Origin: a virus
DNA: 41,429 bases
IMG/VR virus record: IMGVR_UViG_3300028840_001713
Coordinates: 1-41,429 of that record
Strand: one strand, 5' to 3'
This document shows, one piece after another, positions 14,613 to 22,998 of this stretch; the first letter of the stretch is position 1, and the number at the start of each line of letters is the position of its first letter. A program made the translations under genes and the position numbers. Below the pieces are notes generated by a model. That model ran no database searches, had not been told where the DNA came from, and saw only the letters and a list, made by a program, of their open reading frames with translations.

Positions 14613-15555
14613 GAAAATAGACAAATATCCTATAGACAGGACTAAGGTAGAATCATTAAAAGAATCAATAAATCAAACAGGATTCTGGGATAATATTTTA
14701 TCTAGGAAAGAAAACGGAGAGTACCAGATAGCTTATGGGCACCATAGATTACAAGCAATTAAAGAATTAGGTATAGAAGAAATTGACATACCAGTTAAAG
14801 AGATTGACGATGCAACAATGATTAAAATAATGGCAAATGAAAACATGGAAGACTGGAAGATCAATACAAGTGTTATAAATGAAACTGTACAAGTGGCAAA
14901 AGAATATTTAGGCAAAGAGATAGGAAAGTATGTGAAGAAAAAAAACTACAAAGACAGCAAGCTTCTTTCCGGCATATTTGAAAATAATGTAGAATTTGAA
15001 CTTTATGAAAAGAAAAGAGATATAAAAGCAAAGGTGATAAATAGATTTCTTGGTTTAGTTTGGAAGCATCATATAATATATCAATCTTTGCAGACTATCG
15101 ATGGATATAAAGATCATTCTATTGACAGGGAAGCGGTTGAAACATTCCAAAGCCCTAGACATTCAAAAGTGTTTATGGAAGAAATGAGAAGGAAAAAAAT
15201 ACCTGCTGAAAAGCAAAAAGAGTATGCTGAAAAGATTATTACTAAATCTTTATTAGAAGATAAAAAAGAAATAGAAGATATATCAAGTAATGATATAAGA
15301 GAAAAGGTTTATGATATTCAAGTAGAAGAAAGGAAAAAAGAAAAGCCTGAATTATTTGTAAAATCAGAAAGAGAAAAACCATTTGATACACTAGACATAG
15401 CCTATGATATAAAACAAATAGAAAAATATGTAAATGATATGATTGTTAAAAAGCCAAGTTTATCAGAAAAATATCATCATGGTTTTAATCAGAGAATATC
15501 AAATATTATTGAAAAATTAAAAAAACTTAGAACAATTGGAGCTGATAATGCGTAA
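14572..15555 (+). CDS. ParB/Srx-like nuclease-domain protein
   Basis: This 327-residue protein has an N-terminal ParB/sulfiredoxin-like domain (about 1-90): 'LKPNPYRKID', 'LKESINQTGFWDNILSR', and the hallmark GHHRLQAIKELG at 56-67. A helical middle contains a charged region, and the C-terminus is coiled. In phages such domains occur in DNA-binding or nuclease proteins near replication genes, and the next gene is an HTH protein. GGAG precedes the ATG. Partitioning is not implied: no ParA partner is present. Whether it cleaves or only binds DNA is unclear. Confidence 0.8.
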   Translation: MKVLVKDLKPNPYRKIDKYPIDRTKVESLKESINQTGFWDNILSRKENGEYQIAYGHHRLQAIKELGIEEIDIPVKEIDDATMIKIMANENMEDWKINTSVINETVQVAKEYLGKEIGKYVKKKNYKDSKLLSGIFENNVEFELYEKKRDIKAKVINRFLGLVWKHHIIYQSLQTIDGYKDHSIDREAVETFQSPRHSKVFMEEMRRKKIPAEKQKEYAEKIITKSLLEDKKEIEDISSNDIREKVYDIQVEERKKEKPELFVKSEREKPFDTLDIAYDIKQIEKYVNDMIVKKPSLSEKYHHGFNQRISNIIEKLKKLRTIGADNA

Positions 15556-15985
15556 AAAGAAATTATTAAAAGAAGATGTATTAGCGTATTTGGAAAATGA
15601 AGTTGGTATAGTTAAGATGTATGAAATAGCAAACCATTTTAATGTAACAATTCCAACATTAAGAAGTAGAATAATAGAACTTCAAGAAGATGGTGTTGTA
15701 ATATTACCATCAAAAAATGGAATAAAATTAGTTACTGATGCAACATTAAAAGAAGACGCGGAAGCAATAGTCTTTAGCATACATAGATTAAGCGGATATT
15801 TAAAATATATATTAAGGCTTGTAGATTTATCAACCTCTGATGTTGCAAAAGCTGTTGAGGCTTTAGATTTAAGCGAGGACAGCTTACAAGAATTAACAAA
15901 AAAACTTCATAAATTGAGTTATGTTTCACAAGGATTATTAATTGACAAACAATTGAAAAATCCAAGTTTACCATTTGATAAATAA
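15548..15985 (+). CDS. Winged-helix DNA-binding protein
   Basis: The chosen start is ATG 15548 (GGAG 6 bases upstream), overlapping the ParB-like stop; a TTG at 15536 is a less likely start. The 145-residue product has an N-terminal winged-helix pattern (about 6-65): 'KEDVLAYLENEVGIVKMYEI' then a recognition-helix-like 'TIPTLRSRIIELQEDGVV' and a wing. The C-terminal half is helical, perhaps for oligomerisation. It could be a transcriptional regulator or an origin-binding factor; the neighbours are replication genes. Function inferred. Confidence 0.65.
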   Translation: MRKKKLLKEDVLAYLENEVGIVKMYEIANHFNVTIPTLRSRIIELQEDGVVILPSKNGIKLVTDATLKEDAEAIVFSIHRLSGYLKYILRLVDLSTSDVAKAVEALDLSEDSLQELTKKLHKLSYVSQGLLIDKQLKNPSLPFDK

Positions 15986-16111
15986 ATGATATAAAAGAGT
16001 ATCTTAATGATTAGCGGACGATTTTTAAGATATTTAGGCAATGTAACACGTCCGACATATATTAATTTATATGGTGTTATGTTGCCTTTTTTTATTATAG
16101 GGGGAGAGGGA

Positions 16112-16816
16112 ATGTCAGATATAAAGTGGATAAAGATAACAACAGATATCTTTGATGATGAAAAAATTAAACTAATTGAGAAGCTTCCAGAAGGCGATAC
16201 AATGCTAGTTATATGGTTAAAGCTTTTAGCGTTAGCAGGAAAAAGAAATGATTTAGGTATGGTATATCTTACAAGGGATATTCCATTTACAGCAGATACC
16301 CTTGCAGATATAATGAATAGAGATAGTAAAGTTGTAATGATGGCACTTAACACATTTGTAAGCTTTGACATGATCGAAATTGTTGACGACTTTATAAAAA
16401 TAGTCAATTGGGAGAAACACCAAAATATTGAGGGAATGGAACGCACTAAAGAACTAAGAGCTTTAAGAAATAAAAGGTATTATGAGAAAAAGAAGCTTAT
16501 AGATGATAAGAGTAAAATTAAGACGTCTTATAGACGCCAACAAGATACTTTAGATAAGATTAGATTAGATAAGAATAAATATAGAGATAACATCTTACTT
16601 AAAGAAACAGAATACAATACACTTATAGAAAAATATGGAATAAACAATGTTAATAAAATACTAGATAAACTATCATCCTATAAGCTAAGTAATGGAAAGA
16701 AATATAAATCAGATTATGGAGCAATAAACAACTGGGTTATTAGCTCTCTTGGCATTAAAGAAGAAACGCCCGATCTGATATATAAAGATCAATCCGCGGA
16801 GGTGATAGATATATGA
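16112..16816 (+). CDS. Phage replisome organizer / replication initiation protein
   Basis: The start at ATG 16112 follows GGGGGAGAGGG; earlier in-frame codons give a hydrophobic extension without an RBS. The 234-residue product begins with the typical phage replisome-organizer N-terminal domain (IKWIKITTDIFDDEKI, then LPEGDTMLVIWLKLL, 'VYLTRDIPFTADTLADIM', 'WEKHQN'). It has a basic linker and a C-terminal DnaD/gp-O-like helical part (about 165-225). It would bind the origin and load the DnaB-type helicase encoded downstream. The origin may lie inside this gene, as in related phages, but I see no clear iterons. Confidence 0.8.
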   Translation: MSDIKWIKITTDIFDDEKIKLIEKLPEGDTMLVIWLKLLALAGKRNDLGMVYLTRDIPFTADTLADIMNRDSKVVMMALNTFVSFDMIEIVDDFIKIVNWEKHQNIEGMERTKELRALRNKRYYEKKKLIDDKSKIKTSYRRQQDTLDKIRLDKNKYRDNILLKETEYNTLIEKYGINNVNKILDKLSSYKLSNGKKYKSDYGAINNWVISSLGIKEETPDLIYKDQSAEVIDI

Positions 16817-17451
16817 AAATATTAAACTTATATGCAGGGATAGGCGGCAACCGTAAACTATGGGGAGATGATCACGATATAACAGCAGTCGAATATAACC
16901 AGCAGATTGCAGATATATATAAAGATTTCTTTCCAAATGATAAAGTAATTGTTGCTGACGCCCACGAATATTTATTAAACCATTACAAAGAGTTTGATTT
17001 TATATGGAGTTCTCCGCCGTGTCCTACTCATTCAGATATGAGAAAAGTTTTTGTTAAGGCGGGGCGGTATGATGTTAAATACCCAGATATGGCGCTTTAT
17101 CAGCAAATAATATTATTAAAGCATTATTGTAAATCAAAATGGGTTATAGAAAATGTAGTTCCTTATTATGATTATTTAATTGACCCGAATGTTATTTTAC
17201 ATAGACACCCTTTTTGGTGTAACTTTCCAATAAAAGCAAATCTTTTTAATGATAAAAGAAAACATAGGCAAATAAAATCAAATAGTGTTGTTTATGGAGT
17301 GAGCCTAGAAAAATATAAAATCACAGGAAAGTATGATAAGGTCAAAATATTAAGAAATATGGTAAACCCTGAAGTCGGAAAGTACATTTTAAACGAAGCT
17401 ATGGGGATAATAGAATATGATAAAAATGATTTATTCAAGGGGATATTATGA
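16813..17451 (+). CDS. DNA (cytosine-5) methyltransferase, short
   Basis: This 212-residue protein has C5-MTase motifs in order: motif I NLYAGIGGNRK (5-15) for AdoMet binding, motif IV SSPPCPTHS with catalytic Cys70, motif VI IENV (112-115), and a motif X-like segment NMVNPEVGKYIL near the C-terminus. The variable target-recognition region is small, so the chain is much shorter than the 300-400 residues usual for Dcm-type enzymes. Small phage versions like this exist. It could methylate phage DNA against host restriction. Coupled to both neighbours by ATGA-type overlaps. Confidence 0.88.
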   Translation: MKILNLYAGIGGNRKLWGDDHDITAVEYNQQIADIYKDFFPNDKVIVADAHEYLLNHYKEFDFIWSSPPCPTHSDMRKVFVKAGRYDVKYPDMALYQQIILLKHYCKSKWVIENVVPYYDYLIDPNVILHRHPFWCNFPIKANLFNDKRKHRQIKSNSVVYGVSLEKYKITGKYDKVKILRNMVNPEVGKYILNEAMGIIEYDKNDLFKGIL

Positions 17452-17678
17452 CAAGACGTGAGCAAATAATAAAACATCATCCGGAATTAATACAAGATTT
17501 TGTATATCTAAGTAAAGAGAGAAAAGAATTAACAACAGCAATTTTAGAAAATAGATTAGAATATACAGAAGAAGAACTAAACAGAATATGTTTTGAAAAT
17601 CAAAGTTTTGCAACATTACAAGAAGAAAAAACAGCTATAAAAGGATTAGAAAAATGGATGAAAAAAAATCAAAAATAG
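17448..17678 (+). CDS. Small helical protein in replication operon
   Basis: This 76-residue, all-helical, Glu/Lys-rich protein starts in the MTase stop (ATGA) and overlaps the helicase gene by 25 bases. No motif is recognised. Its position directly before a DnaB-type helicase would suit a helicase loader or accessory factor, but its size is far below DnaC/DnaI loaders and there is no Walker motif, so this is speculation. Confidence 0.55.
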   Translation: MTRREQIIKHHPELIQDFVYLSKERKELTTAILENRLEYTEEELNRICFENQSFATLQEEKTAIKGLEKWMKKNQK

Positions 17679-18559
17679 CAGATGAATTTATGCTAGAGTT
17701 TTACGACGGAGAACACACAAAGATACAAGAAATAAAGGATATAAAAGATAATTGCGTTTCAATGATTGAAGGATTACAGGAAGGAAAGAAAGTTCATAAG
17801 ATCTATTCTGGAATATCACATTTAGATAATAGTCAAAATGGCTATGATACAACAGATTACATAGTATTAGCCGCGGGGCAATCAACAGGAAAAACCTCTT
17901 ATGTATTGAGTCTTATATTACAGCAAATTAAAAATAATATAAAAGTAGGCTTTTTTACTTGCGAGATGAAAAAGCAAAAAATAGTTAATTTATTGTCATG
18001 TTCTTTAGCAGGAATTGATTGCAATAAATATGAACTAAACCAATTATCTAATGCGGAAAAAGATAAAATAATAAGTGTTAATGAAAGATTGTATGAGAAA
18101 CCATTATACATAGATGATAGTACCAGAGATTGGGATATTATGAAGAAAAAAATAAAATATGCTGCGTTAGTAAAAGAATGTGATATTATTTATATTGATT
18201 ATCTGCAATATTTAAGAACAAAAAGAGCTAGAACATTATATGACAGGCTAGAGATTGTTTCACAGGAAATTAAGGATTTAGCAAAGGCAATTGAAACACC
18301 TATTGTAACAGTAGCAGCATTAAACAGAGAAGGTAAGAAAGCAGAACGCCCGCCAACAGCTAACGATTTAAAAGGTAACTCTGATATAGAATATGATGCT
18401 GATAAAATAATTTTAATGCATACTTTACAACAGGCTATTGATGGTGATTACTCTAAAAGATTAGTTGAGTTCATAGTTGATAAAAATAGAAATGGAAAAC
18501 TGGGTAAATATAGAATGGAGTTTAATTGTGCTTTAAGAAGATTTGAAAAAGTTTGTTAA
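17654..18559 (+). CDS. DnaB-type replicative helicase, RecA-like domain
   Basis: This 301-residue protein unwinds DNA at the phage fork. Walker A is GQSTGKT (75-81), motif H1a-like FFTCEMKK lies at 100-107, and Walker B is IIYIDYLQYL with D182. A Gln/Arg-type sensor region ('VTVAALNREGKKAERPPTANDLKGNSDIE') and a C-terminal arginine-containing stretch (VDKNRNGKLGK) follow. The first 60 residues are short compared with DnaB's N-terminal domain, so it is a minimal helicase core like those of many small phages. Replisome organizer just upstream supports the role. Confidence 0.88.
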   Translation: MDEKKSKIADEFMLEFYDGEHTKIQEIKDIKDNCVSMIEGLQEGKKVHKIYSGISHLDNSQNGYDTTDYIVLAAGQSTGKTSYVLSLILQQIKNNIKVGFFTCEMKKQKIVNLLSCSLAGIDCNKYELNQLSNAEKDKIISVNERLYEKPLYIDDSTRDWDIMKKKIKYAALVKECDIIYIDYLQYLRTKRARTLYDRLEIVSQEIKDLAKAIETPIVTVAALNREGKKAERPPTANDLKGNSDIEYDADKIILMHTLQQAIDGDYSKRLVEFIVDKNRNGKLGKYRMEFNCALRRFEKVC

Positions 18560-18575
18560 GGTATAGGGGGTATAG

Positions 18576-19361
18576 ATGAACAAAGTATACTTGATTGATT
18601 GCATGGAATTTATGAAAGATAAGCCAGATAATTATTACGAGCTTGCAATAGTTGACCCACCTTATGGGATTGGGGAGTCGTTTAAAAAACGAGAAAACAA
18701 CCCGTTAAGATGGCACAATCCTAAAAAGAAAATACATAATCCAAAAGAGTGGGATAAAAAAACACCAGATAAAAAATATTTTGCAGAATTATTCAGAATA
18801 AGTAAAAATCAAATAATATGGGGCGGTAACTATTTTGTAGAATATTTAAAAGGTTCTATGGGATGGGTGTATTGGGATAAAAAAAATGGAGATTCTGATT
18901 ATTCAGATGGTGAATTGGCTTTTACATCCTTTAAAAAAGGGCTAAGATCATTTTCTTTTTTATGGCAAGGATTCCAAAAAGGTGAAAAAACTGTGAGAAT
19001 CCACCCAACACAAAAGCCAATAGCCCTTTACAAATGGCTATTAGAAAACTATGCAAAAGAAACAGATTGTAAAAAGTGTGGTGGATTGGGGTATTTAGAA
19101 AATTATGCAGGGTATGAAAACAACATAAAAGATTGTAAAAAATGCAATGGAAGAGGAACCATAAAAGATAAAATATTTGATACCCACGTCGGCAGTGGAT
19201 CAAGTAGAATTGCTTGTTATGAATTAGGTTATGACTTTGAGGGGTGCGAGATTGACAAAGATTATTGGGAAGCACAAGAAAAACGATTCAAAGCAGAAAA
19301 GGCACGAATTGACAATGAGTTTTATTTAGATGATCAAGGATTGTTTGGGGGTATAAAATGA
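18576..19361 (+). CDS. DNA adenine/N4-cytosine methyltransferase with inserted DnaJ-like zinc knuckle
   Basis: This 261-residue beta-class amino-methyltransferase has motif IV DPPYGIG (27-33), then HPTQKP (143-148), then the AdoMet-binding motif I as FDTHVGSGSS (201-210), the permuted order of beta-class enzymes. Between HPTQKP and motif I there is an insert of about 35 residues carrying CKKCGGLG (165-172) and CKKCNGRG (187-194), the CxxCxGxG repeats of DnaJ zinc domains. The insert may help target DNA or proteins. Likely modifies phage DNA; specificity unknown. RBS GGGGG precedes the ATG. Confidence 0.87.
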   Translation: MNKVYLIDCMEFMKDKPDNYYELAIVDPPYGIGESFKKRENNPLRWHNPKKKIHNPKEWDKKTPDKKYFAELFRISKNQIIWGGNYFVEYLKGSMGWVYWDKKNGDSDYSDGELAFTSFKKGLRSFSFLWQGFQKGEKTVRIHPTQKPIALYKWLLENYAKETDCKKCGGLGYLENYAGYENNIKDCKKCNGRGTIKDKIFDTHVGSGSSRIACYELGYDFEGCEIDKDYWEAQEKRFKAEKARIDNEFYLDDQGLFGGIK

Positions 19362-19735
19362 AAGACCGATACTTACAAAAACTCTGGAGAGATGCAGTAT
19401 TAAAAAAAGATAATTATAGATGCGTAATGTGTGGTATTGGTGGCGAGCATAACTTACAATGTCACCACTTTATAAAAAGGCGCGTTAGGGTTTTACGGCA
19501 TGATTACAGAAACGGGTTTGCATTATGCTATGGATGCCATGCAAAGGCTCACACTAAAGCAGGCGAGCAAAGATTAATTAAAATAATGGGTATACAAACT
19601 TTTGAATATTTAACAAAAAAAGAAGTTATTAACTTAAAAGATCACATTAGAATTGTAGGAATTTCAAGGGAAAAGTTTTATTTAAATATGGGTAAAGAAT
19701 TAAAAGAATATATAAGTAATAAAGATATTGACTAA
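19358..19735 (+). CDS. HNH endonuclease
   Basis: This 125-residue protein has an N-terminal HNH fold: zinc Cys22/Cys25, the HH pair at 36-37 (LQCHHFIKRR), Asn52, and Cys57/Cys60 with H61 and H65 (ALCYGCHAKAH). A C-terminal helix-turn region (about 66-125) may bind DNA. Overlaps the methyltransferase stop. It could be a freestanding homing or restriction-type nuclease, or a packaging-linked nuclease, but it is far from the terminase. No intron is next to it; the group I intron is at 40.3 kb. Confidence 0.83.
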   Translation: MKDRYLQKLWRDAVLKKDNYRCVMCGIGGEHNLQCHHFIKRRVRVLRHDYRNGFALCYGCHAKAHTKAGEQRLIKIMGIQTFEYLTKKEVINLKDHIRIVGISREKFYLNMGKELKEYISNKDID

Positions 19736-19756
19736 CTGTAAAAGTAAGAGTATATT
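19728..19756 (+). promoter_or_regulatory. Promoter of the surface-glycan cassette
   Basis: TTGACT (19728-19733), exactly 17 bp, TATATT (19751-19756). It begins in the last codons of the HNH gene and drives a leader with two hairpins ahead of the dehydratase gene. Confidence 0.78.
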
Positions 19757-19764
19757 GTTATTAG

Positions 19765-19829
19765 TTGGGGAGCACAATTGATTCATCAAACACACTCCCA
19801 ATAGCAAGGGGGCTTTGAGTCCCCCTCTT
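19765..19829 (+). terminator. Leader hairpins and terminator-like stem before the glycan genes
   Basis: TTGGG(G)AG (19765-19772) pairs with CTCCCAA (19795-19801) around a 22-base loop. AGGGGG (19807-19812) pairs with CCCCCT (19821-19826), followed by CTTATTATC. The second stem may terminate upstream transcription or attenuate the cassette; its U tract is poor. AAGGA before ATG 19852 is the RBS. Confidence 0.55.
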
Positions 19830-19851
19830 ATTATCCGTAAAAGGACTATAA

Positions 19852-20766
19852 ATGTTTAAGAATAAAGTTGTTTTAATAACAGGTGGCACGGGATCACTTG
19901 GAAAACATTTGACCAATCGTTTACTACAAACAAATCCATCAAAAATTATTATATATTCACGAGATGAACTGAAGCAATCAGAAATGAAAAAGCAATTTCA
20001 AGACGATAGATTAAGATATTTCATAGGTGATATACGCGATAAAAACAGGCTTAATACAGCAATGAAGGGTGTAGACTTCGTAATTCATACAGCAGCATTA
20101 AAACAAGTTGATACACTTGAATACAATCCTTTTGAAGCCGTTAAAACAAATATATTAGGTGCTCAAAATGTTATTGAGTGTTCTATAAACAATAAAGTAA
20201 AAAAAGTAGTGGCACTTAGCACGGATAAAGCTTGCCAACCAATAAATCTATATGGGCATACAAAAGCAGTAAACGATAAACTTTTCCAACATGCTAATGT
20301 ATACGCAGAGAACCATAAAATTATATTAAACGTTGTACGATATGGAAATGTAACAGGTTCGCGTGGTTCTGTTATACCTTTTTTTAAACAGCTTAAAAAA
20401 GAGGGGGCAGAATTTTTACCAGTTACACATCCTGATATGACAAGATTTTGCATTACTTTAGAACAAGCGGTTGAATTAATAATTACGGCTTTTAACGACG
20501 ATGAAGGTGGTAAAATATTTGTGAGTAAATTGCCCAGTTATAGAATACTTGATTTAGTTGAAGCATTTGAAATGGGGGCGGTTATAACCACTATAAGACC
20601 GGGAGAAAAACTTCATGAACAAATGATATCAATATATGATAAGTATGATGAATATAAAGATTATTATATCATTCATAAAAACGGTGAAAAAACAGGTTTA
20701 GATTATAACAGTAAGAACAATAAATTTATGAGTGTTCAAGAACTTAAGGAAATGATAAATGATTGA
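19852..20766 (+). CDS. pseB: UDP-GlcNAc 4,6-dehydratase, PseB/FlaA1 type
   Basis: This 304-residue short-chain dehydrogenase-fold enzyme probably converts UDP-GlcNAc to a 4-keto-6-deoxy sugar, the first step to pseudaminic acid and related sugars. NAD-binding GGTGSLG is at 11-17, the active-site Asp-Lys in STDKACQP at 125-126, and the YxxxK pair Y134/K138 in LYGHTK. It has the short soluble form, without the membrane domain of FlaA1. First gene of the cassette; its 3' end overlaps the synthase gene by 8 bases. The enzyme class is clear; stereochemistry (inverting versus retaining) is inferred. Confidence 0.88.
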   Translation: MFKNKVVLITGGTGSLGKHLTNRLLQTNPSKIIIYSRDELKQSEMKKQFQDDRLRYFIGDIRDKNRLNTAMKGVDFVIHTAALKQVDTLEYNPFEAVKTNILGAQNVIECSINNKVKKVVALSTDKACQPINLYGHTKAVNDKLFQHANVYAENHKIILNVVRYGNVTGSRGSVIPFFKQLKKEGAEFLPVTHPDMTRFCITLEQAVELIITAFNDDEGGKIFVSKLPSYRILDLVEAFEMGAVITTIRPGEKLHEQMISIYDKYDEYKDYYIIHKNGEKTGLDYNSKNNKFMSVQELKEMIND

Positions 20767-21637
20767 ATGGATCGCGGACCCTGCAAGTAATCACAATGGA
20801 TCTCTGGTAATGGCTCAAAGATTAATTCATGCAGCAGCGACCGCAGGGGCAACGGCAATAAAATTTCAGTTCTTTACAGCTAAAACATTAATAGATAGAA
20901 AAGGTTTTGAATATATAGGAAAATTAACACATCAAAGCAAATGGAAAGATGATATATATGAAACGTACCAGAAATATGAAACACCGTTAGAATGGATTCC
21001 AACACTTGCAAGAGATTGCGAAAGGGCAAATATAAAATTTATGGCAACGCCTTACAATAAAGAAGCTGTTGATGCTTTGAATGATTATGTAACAGCCTTT
21101 AAAATTGGAAGCGGTGATATAAACTATTTCCCTTTAATTCAATACGTAGAAAAAACAGGCAAAAAAATGTTATTTGGTTTAGGTGCTGCTACACATAAAG
21201 ATGTTGAAGAACTCTATAGGCATTTAAAAAGCCACGAAAACAAAGTATTCATGCAATGTAACACTAATTACTCTAACGGAAAAAATAATTATAAATATTT
21301 AAATTTAAAATACCTAGATTTATTACCTAGCACATACTCGGAAAAAGGGTTAAGTGATCACACAAAAGATTTGTTTCCGGTACATGTTGCCATTGCATAC
21401 GGCGCTAGATATATTGAAAGACATTTTAAAATAGAAAAAAATAATAGCCCTGATGATCATTTTTCACTAGATCCGCGAGAATGGAAAACAATGATTGTAA
21501 GTGGCAATAAGTGTTTAGAGTCATTAGGCACAGGAAAGAAAATTATTGAACCTAACGAAAAAGAAACACGAATTATCCAGAGAAGAAATCCTTTTAATTG
21601 GTTACGCCCAGATATAACTTATAAGGTTTATGAATGA
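20759..21637 (+). CDS. NeuB-family nonulosonic acid synthase, C-terminally short
   Basis: This 292-residue TIM-barrel enzyme would condense phosphoenolpyruvate with a 6-carbon amino sugar to make a 9-carbon sialic-type acid (PseI/LegI/NeuB; SpsE in Bacillus). Family signatures: IADPASNHNGS at the N-terminus, 'ATAIKFQFF', 'FMATPYN', 'FKIGSGD', 'GLSDHT', and a C-terminal HF..DDHFSLDP metal/PEP region near residues 224-240. The usual C-terminal SAF (antifreeze-like) domain of about 60 residues is absent. Exact product cannot be told from sequence alone. Overlaps both neighbours. Confidence 0.85.
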   Translation: MIEWIADPASNHNGSLVMAQRLIHAAATAGATAIKFQFFTAKTLIDRKGFEYIGKLTHQSKWKDDIYETYQKYETPLEWIPTLARDCERANIKFMATPYNKEAVDALNDYVTAFKIGSGDINYFPLIQYVEKTGKKMLFGLGAATHKDVEELYRHLKSHENKVFMQCNTNYSNGKNNYKYLNLKYLDLLPSTYSEKGLSDHTKDLFPVHVAIAYGARYIERHFKIEKNNSPDDHFSLDPREWKTMIVSGNKCLESLGTGKKIIEPNEKETRIIQRRNPFNWLRPDITYKVYE

Positions 21638-22998
21638 AAATATTATTAATTAATCCAATAACTTATGGATCAATAGATACATTCATAGAAGATTCAAAGA
21701 GAATGAAAATTAACACCGATGAACCGATAGGGTTAATGTACCTAGCCGCGAAATACATAAAAGAAGGGCATGATGCAGAAATATTAGATTTACAAATAGA
21801 AACGCTAAAATATAGAAAGTTTGACAAAGAAATTATTTCAATTATTTTACAAGCTAGATTAAATAAATTTAAACCTGATATGGTAGGAATATCATTTTTA
21901 TATGAACTAAATAAAGATTGTGCATTGTGGGTAGCCCAAAGAGTAAAAGAATATGATAGTAATATAAAAACTATTGCTGGAGGGCTTTATGCTTCTATGA
22001 TGGATGAATTACCATATATTGATGAAATATTAAAAGGTGATCAAACACCAAATTGGATGGAGCTAAAACCTTACAGAGATAATCTGCTAATTGGTGAATA
22101 TGGAATATTAGGGCGCACTGTAATAGATAGGGTATACAAAGAGAATTGCAGAGTAGCAACTATTCAAATAAGTAGGGGATGCCCTTGTAAATGTACTTAT
22201 TGCTCAGGTCATGCAATAACAAAAAGAAAATACACACATAGACCTGTTAATGATATCACAGAAGAAATAAAAGAGCTTAAAGAGAAGTATGATATTGAAG
22301 TATTTATTTTTAATGAAGAAAACAATGGGGTTAATTTAAAGAAAACGAAAGAACTTTACAAGGCTTTAATACCATTAGATATAAAATGGATTTCTAATGC
22401 TGGTTTTTATGTTTCTAATATGGATCAGGAATTTGTGAATTTAGCAATGGATTCAGGTTTATTATATTTTAATTTAGCATTTGAAAGTGGTTCTAAAAGA
22501 TTATTAAGAGAATTAAAGAAAAGTGAAAAAATTGTTGATAATGCAAAACAAATAATGAATTGGATTAGAGAAAAAAATGATTTAATGTATTGTATTGGTT
22601 TTTTTATGTTTGGGTTTGCCAATGAAACTTGGGATGATGTTTATACCAGCATGGAATTTATGAAAGGTTTAGATTTAGATTGGTATCAGGTTAATATGCT
22701 ACAAGTTTTCAAGGGGACGGATTTATATGATGATTATAAAAAAAATGGAAATATAGGTAAAATAAAAGATGCACATTATTTATCTAGTACAGTTGAAAAT
22801 TCAATAATACCAGCAAATGAATTAAATGCATATATCCAACAGAATTTAAACATAGGATTAAATTTTTTAAATAATAGAACATTAAGAAAAGGTAATTTTT
22901 TACAGTGTAGAAGGGATATGCAACATATTTTAAATATTACGAATAATGAACATAGTTATGCAAAAAAAATTATGGAGGTGTTAGGGTGTTCATATTAG
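21634..22998 (+). CDS. B12-binding-type radical SAM enzyme
   Basis: This 454-residue protein has an N-terminal Rossmann-like domain (1-150, ILLINPITYG, 'PIGLMYLAAKYIKEGHDAEILDLQ', 'MVGISFLY', 'TIAGGLYASMMDELPYIDEILKGD') typical of cobalamin-binding radical SAM proteins. The Fe-S motif CPCKCTYC follows (C183, C187, C190). The B12-coordinating DxHxxG is not seen, so cobalamin may be bound without a lower His ligand or not at all. Members tailor sugars, lipids and RNA. In this cassette it could methylate, epimerise or deoxygenate the sugar; the reaction is unknown. Confidence 0.85.
   Translation: MKILLINPITYGSIDTFIEDSKRMKINTDEPIGLMYLAAKYIKEGHDAEILDLQIETLKYRKFDKEIISIILQARLNKFKPDMVGISFLYELNKDCALWVAQRVKEYDSNIKTIAGGLYASMMDELPYIDEILKGDQTPNWMELKPYRDNLLIGEYGILGRTVIDRVYKENCRVATIQISRGCPCKCTYCSGHAITKRKYTHRPVNDITEEIKELKEKYDIEVFIFNEENNGVNLKKTKELYKALIPLDIKWISNAGFYVSNMDQEFVNLAMDSGLLYFNLAFESGSKRLLRELKKSEKIVDNAKQIMNWIREKNDLMYCIGFFMFGFANETWDDVYTSMEFMKGLDLDWYQVNMLQVFKGTDLYDDYKKNGNIGKIKDAHYLSSTVENSIIPANELNAYIQQNLNIGLNFLNNRTLRKGNFLQCRRDMQHILNITNNEHSYAKKIMEVLGCSY

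Noticed and set aside
14572-15555. Plasmid-type ParB partition system
   Set aside because: No ParA or parS-like repeats are visible, and the neighbours are phage replication genes.
19358-19735. HNH nuclease as homing enzyme of the group I intron
   Set aside because: It lies about 21 kb away and carries no sign of a link to the intron; kept as a freestanding HNH gene.
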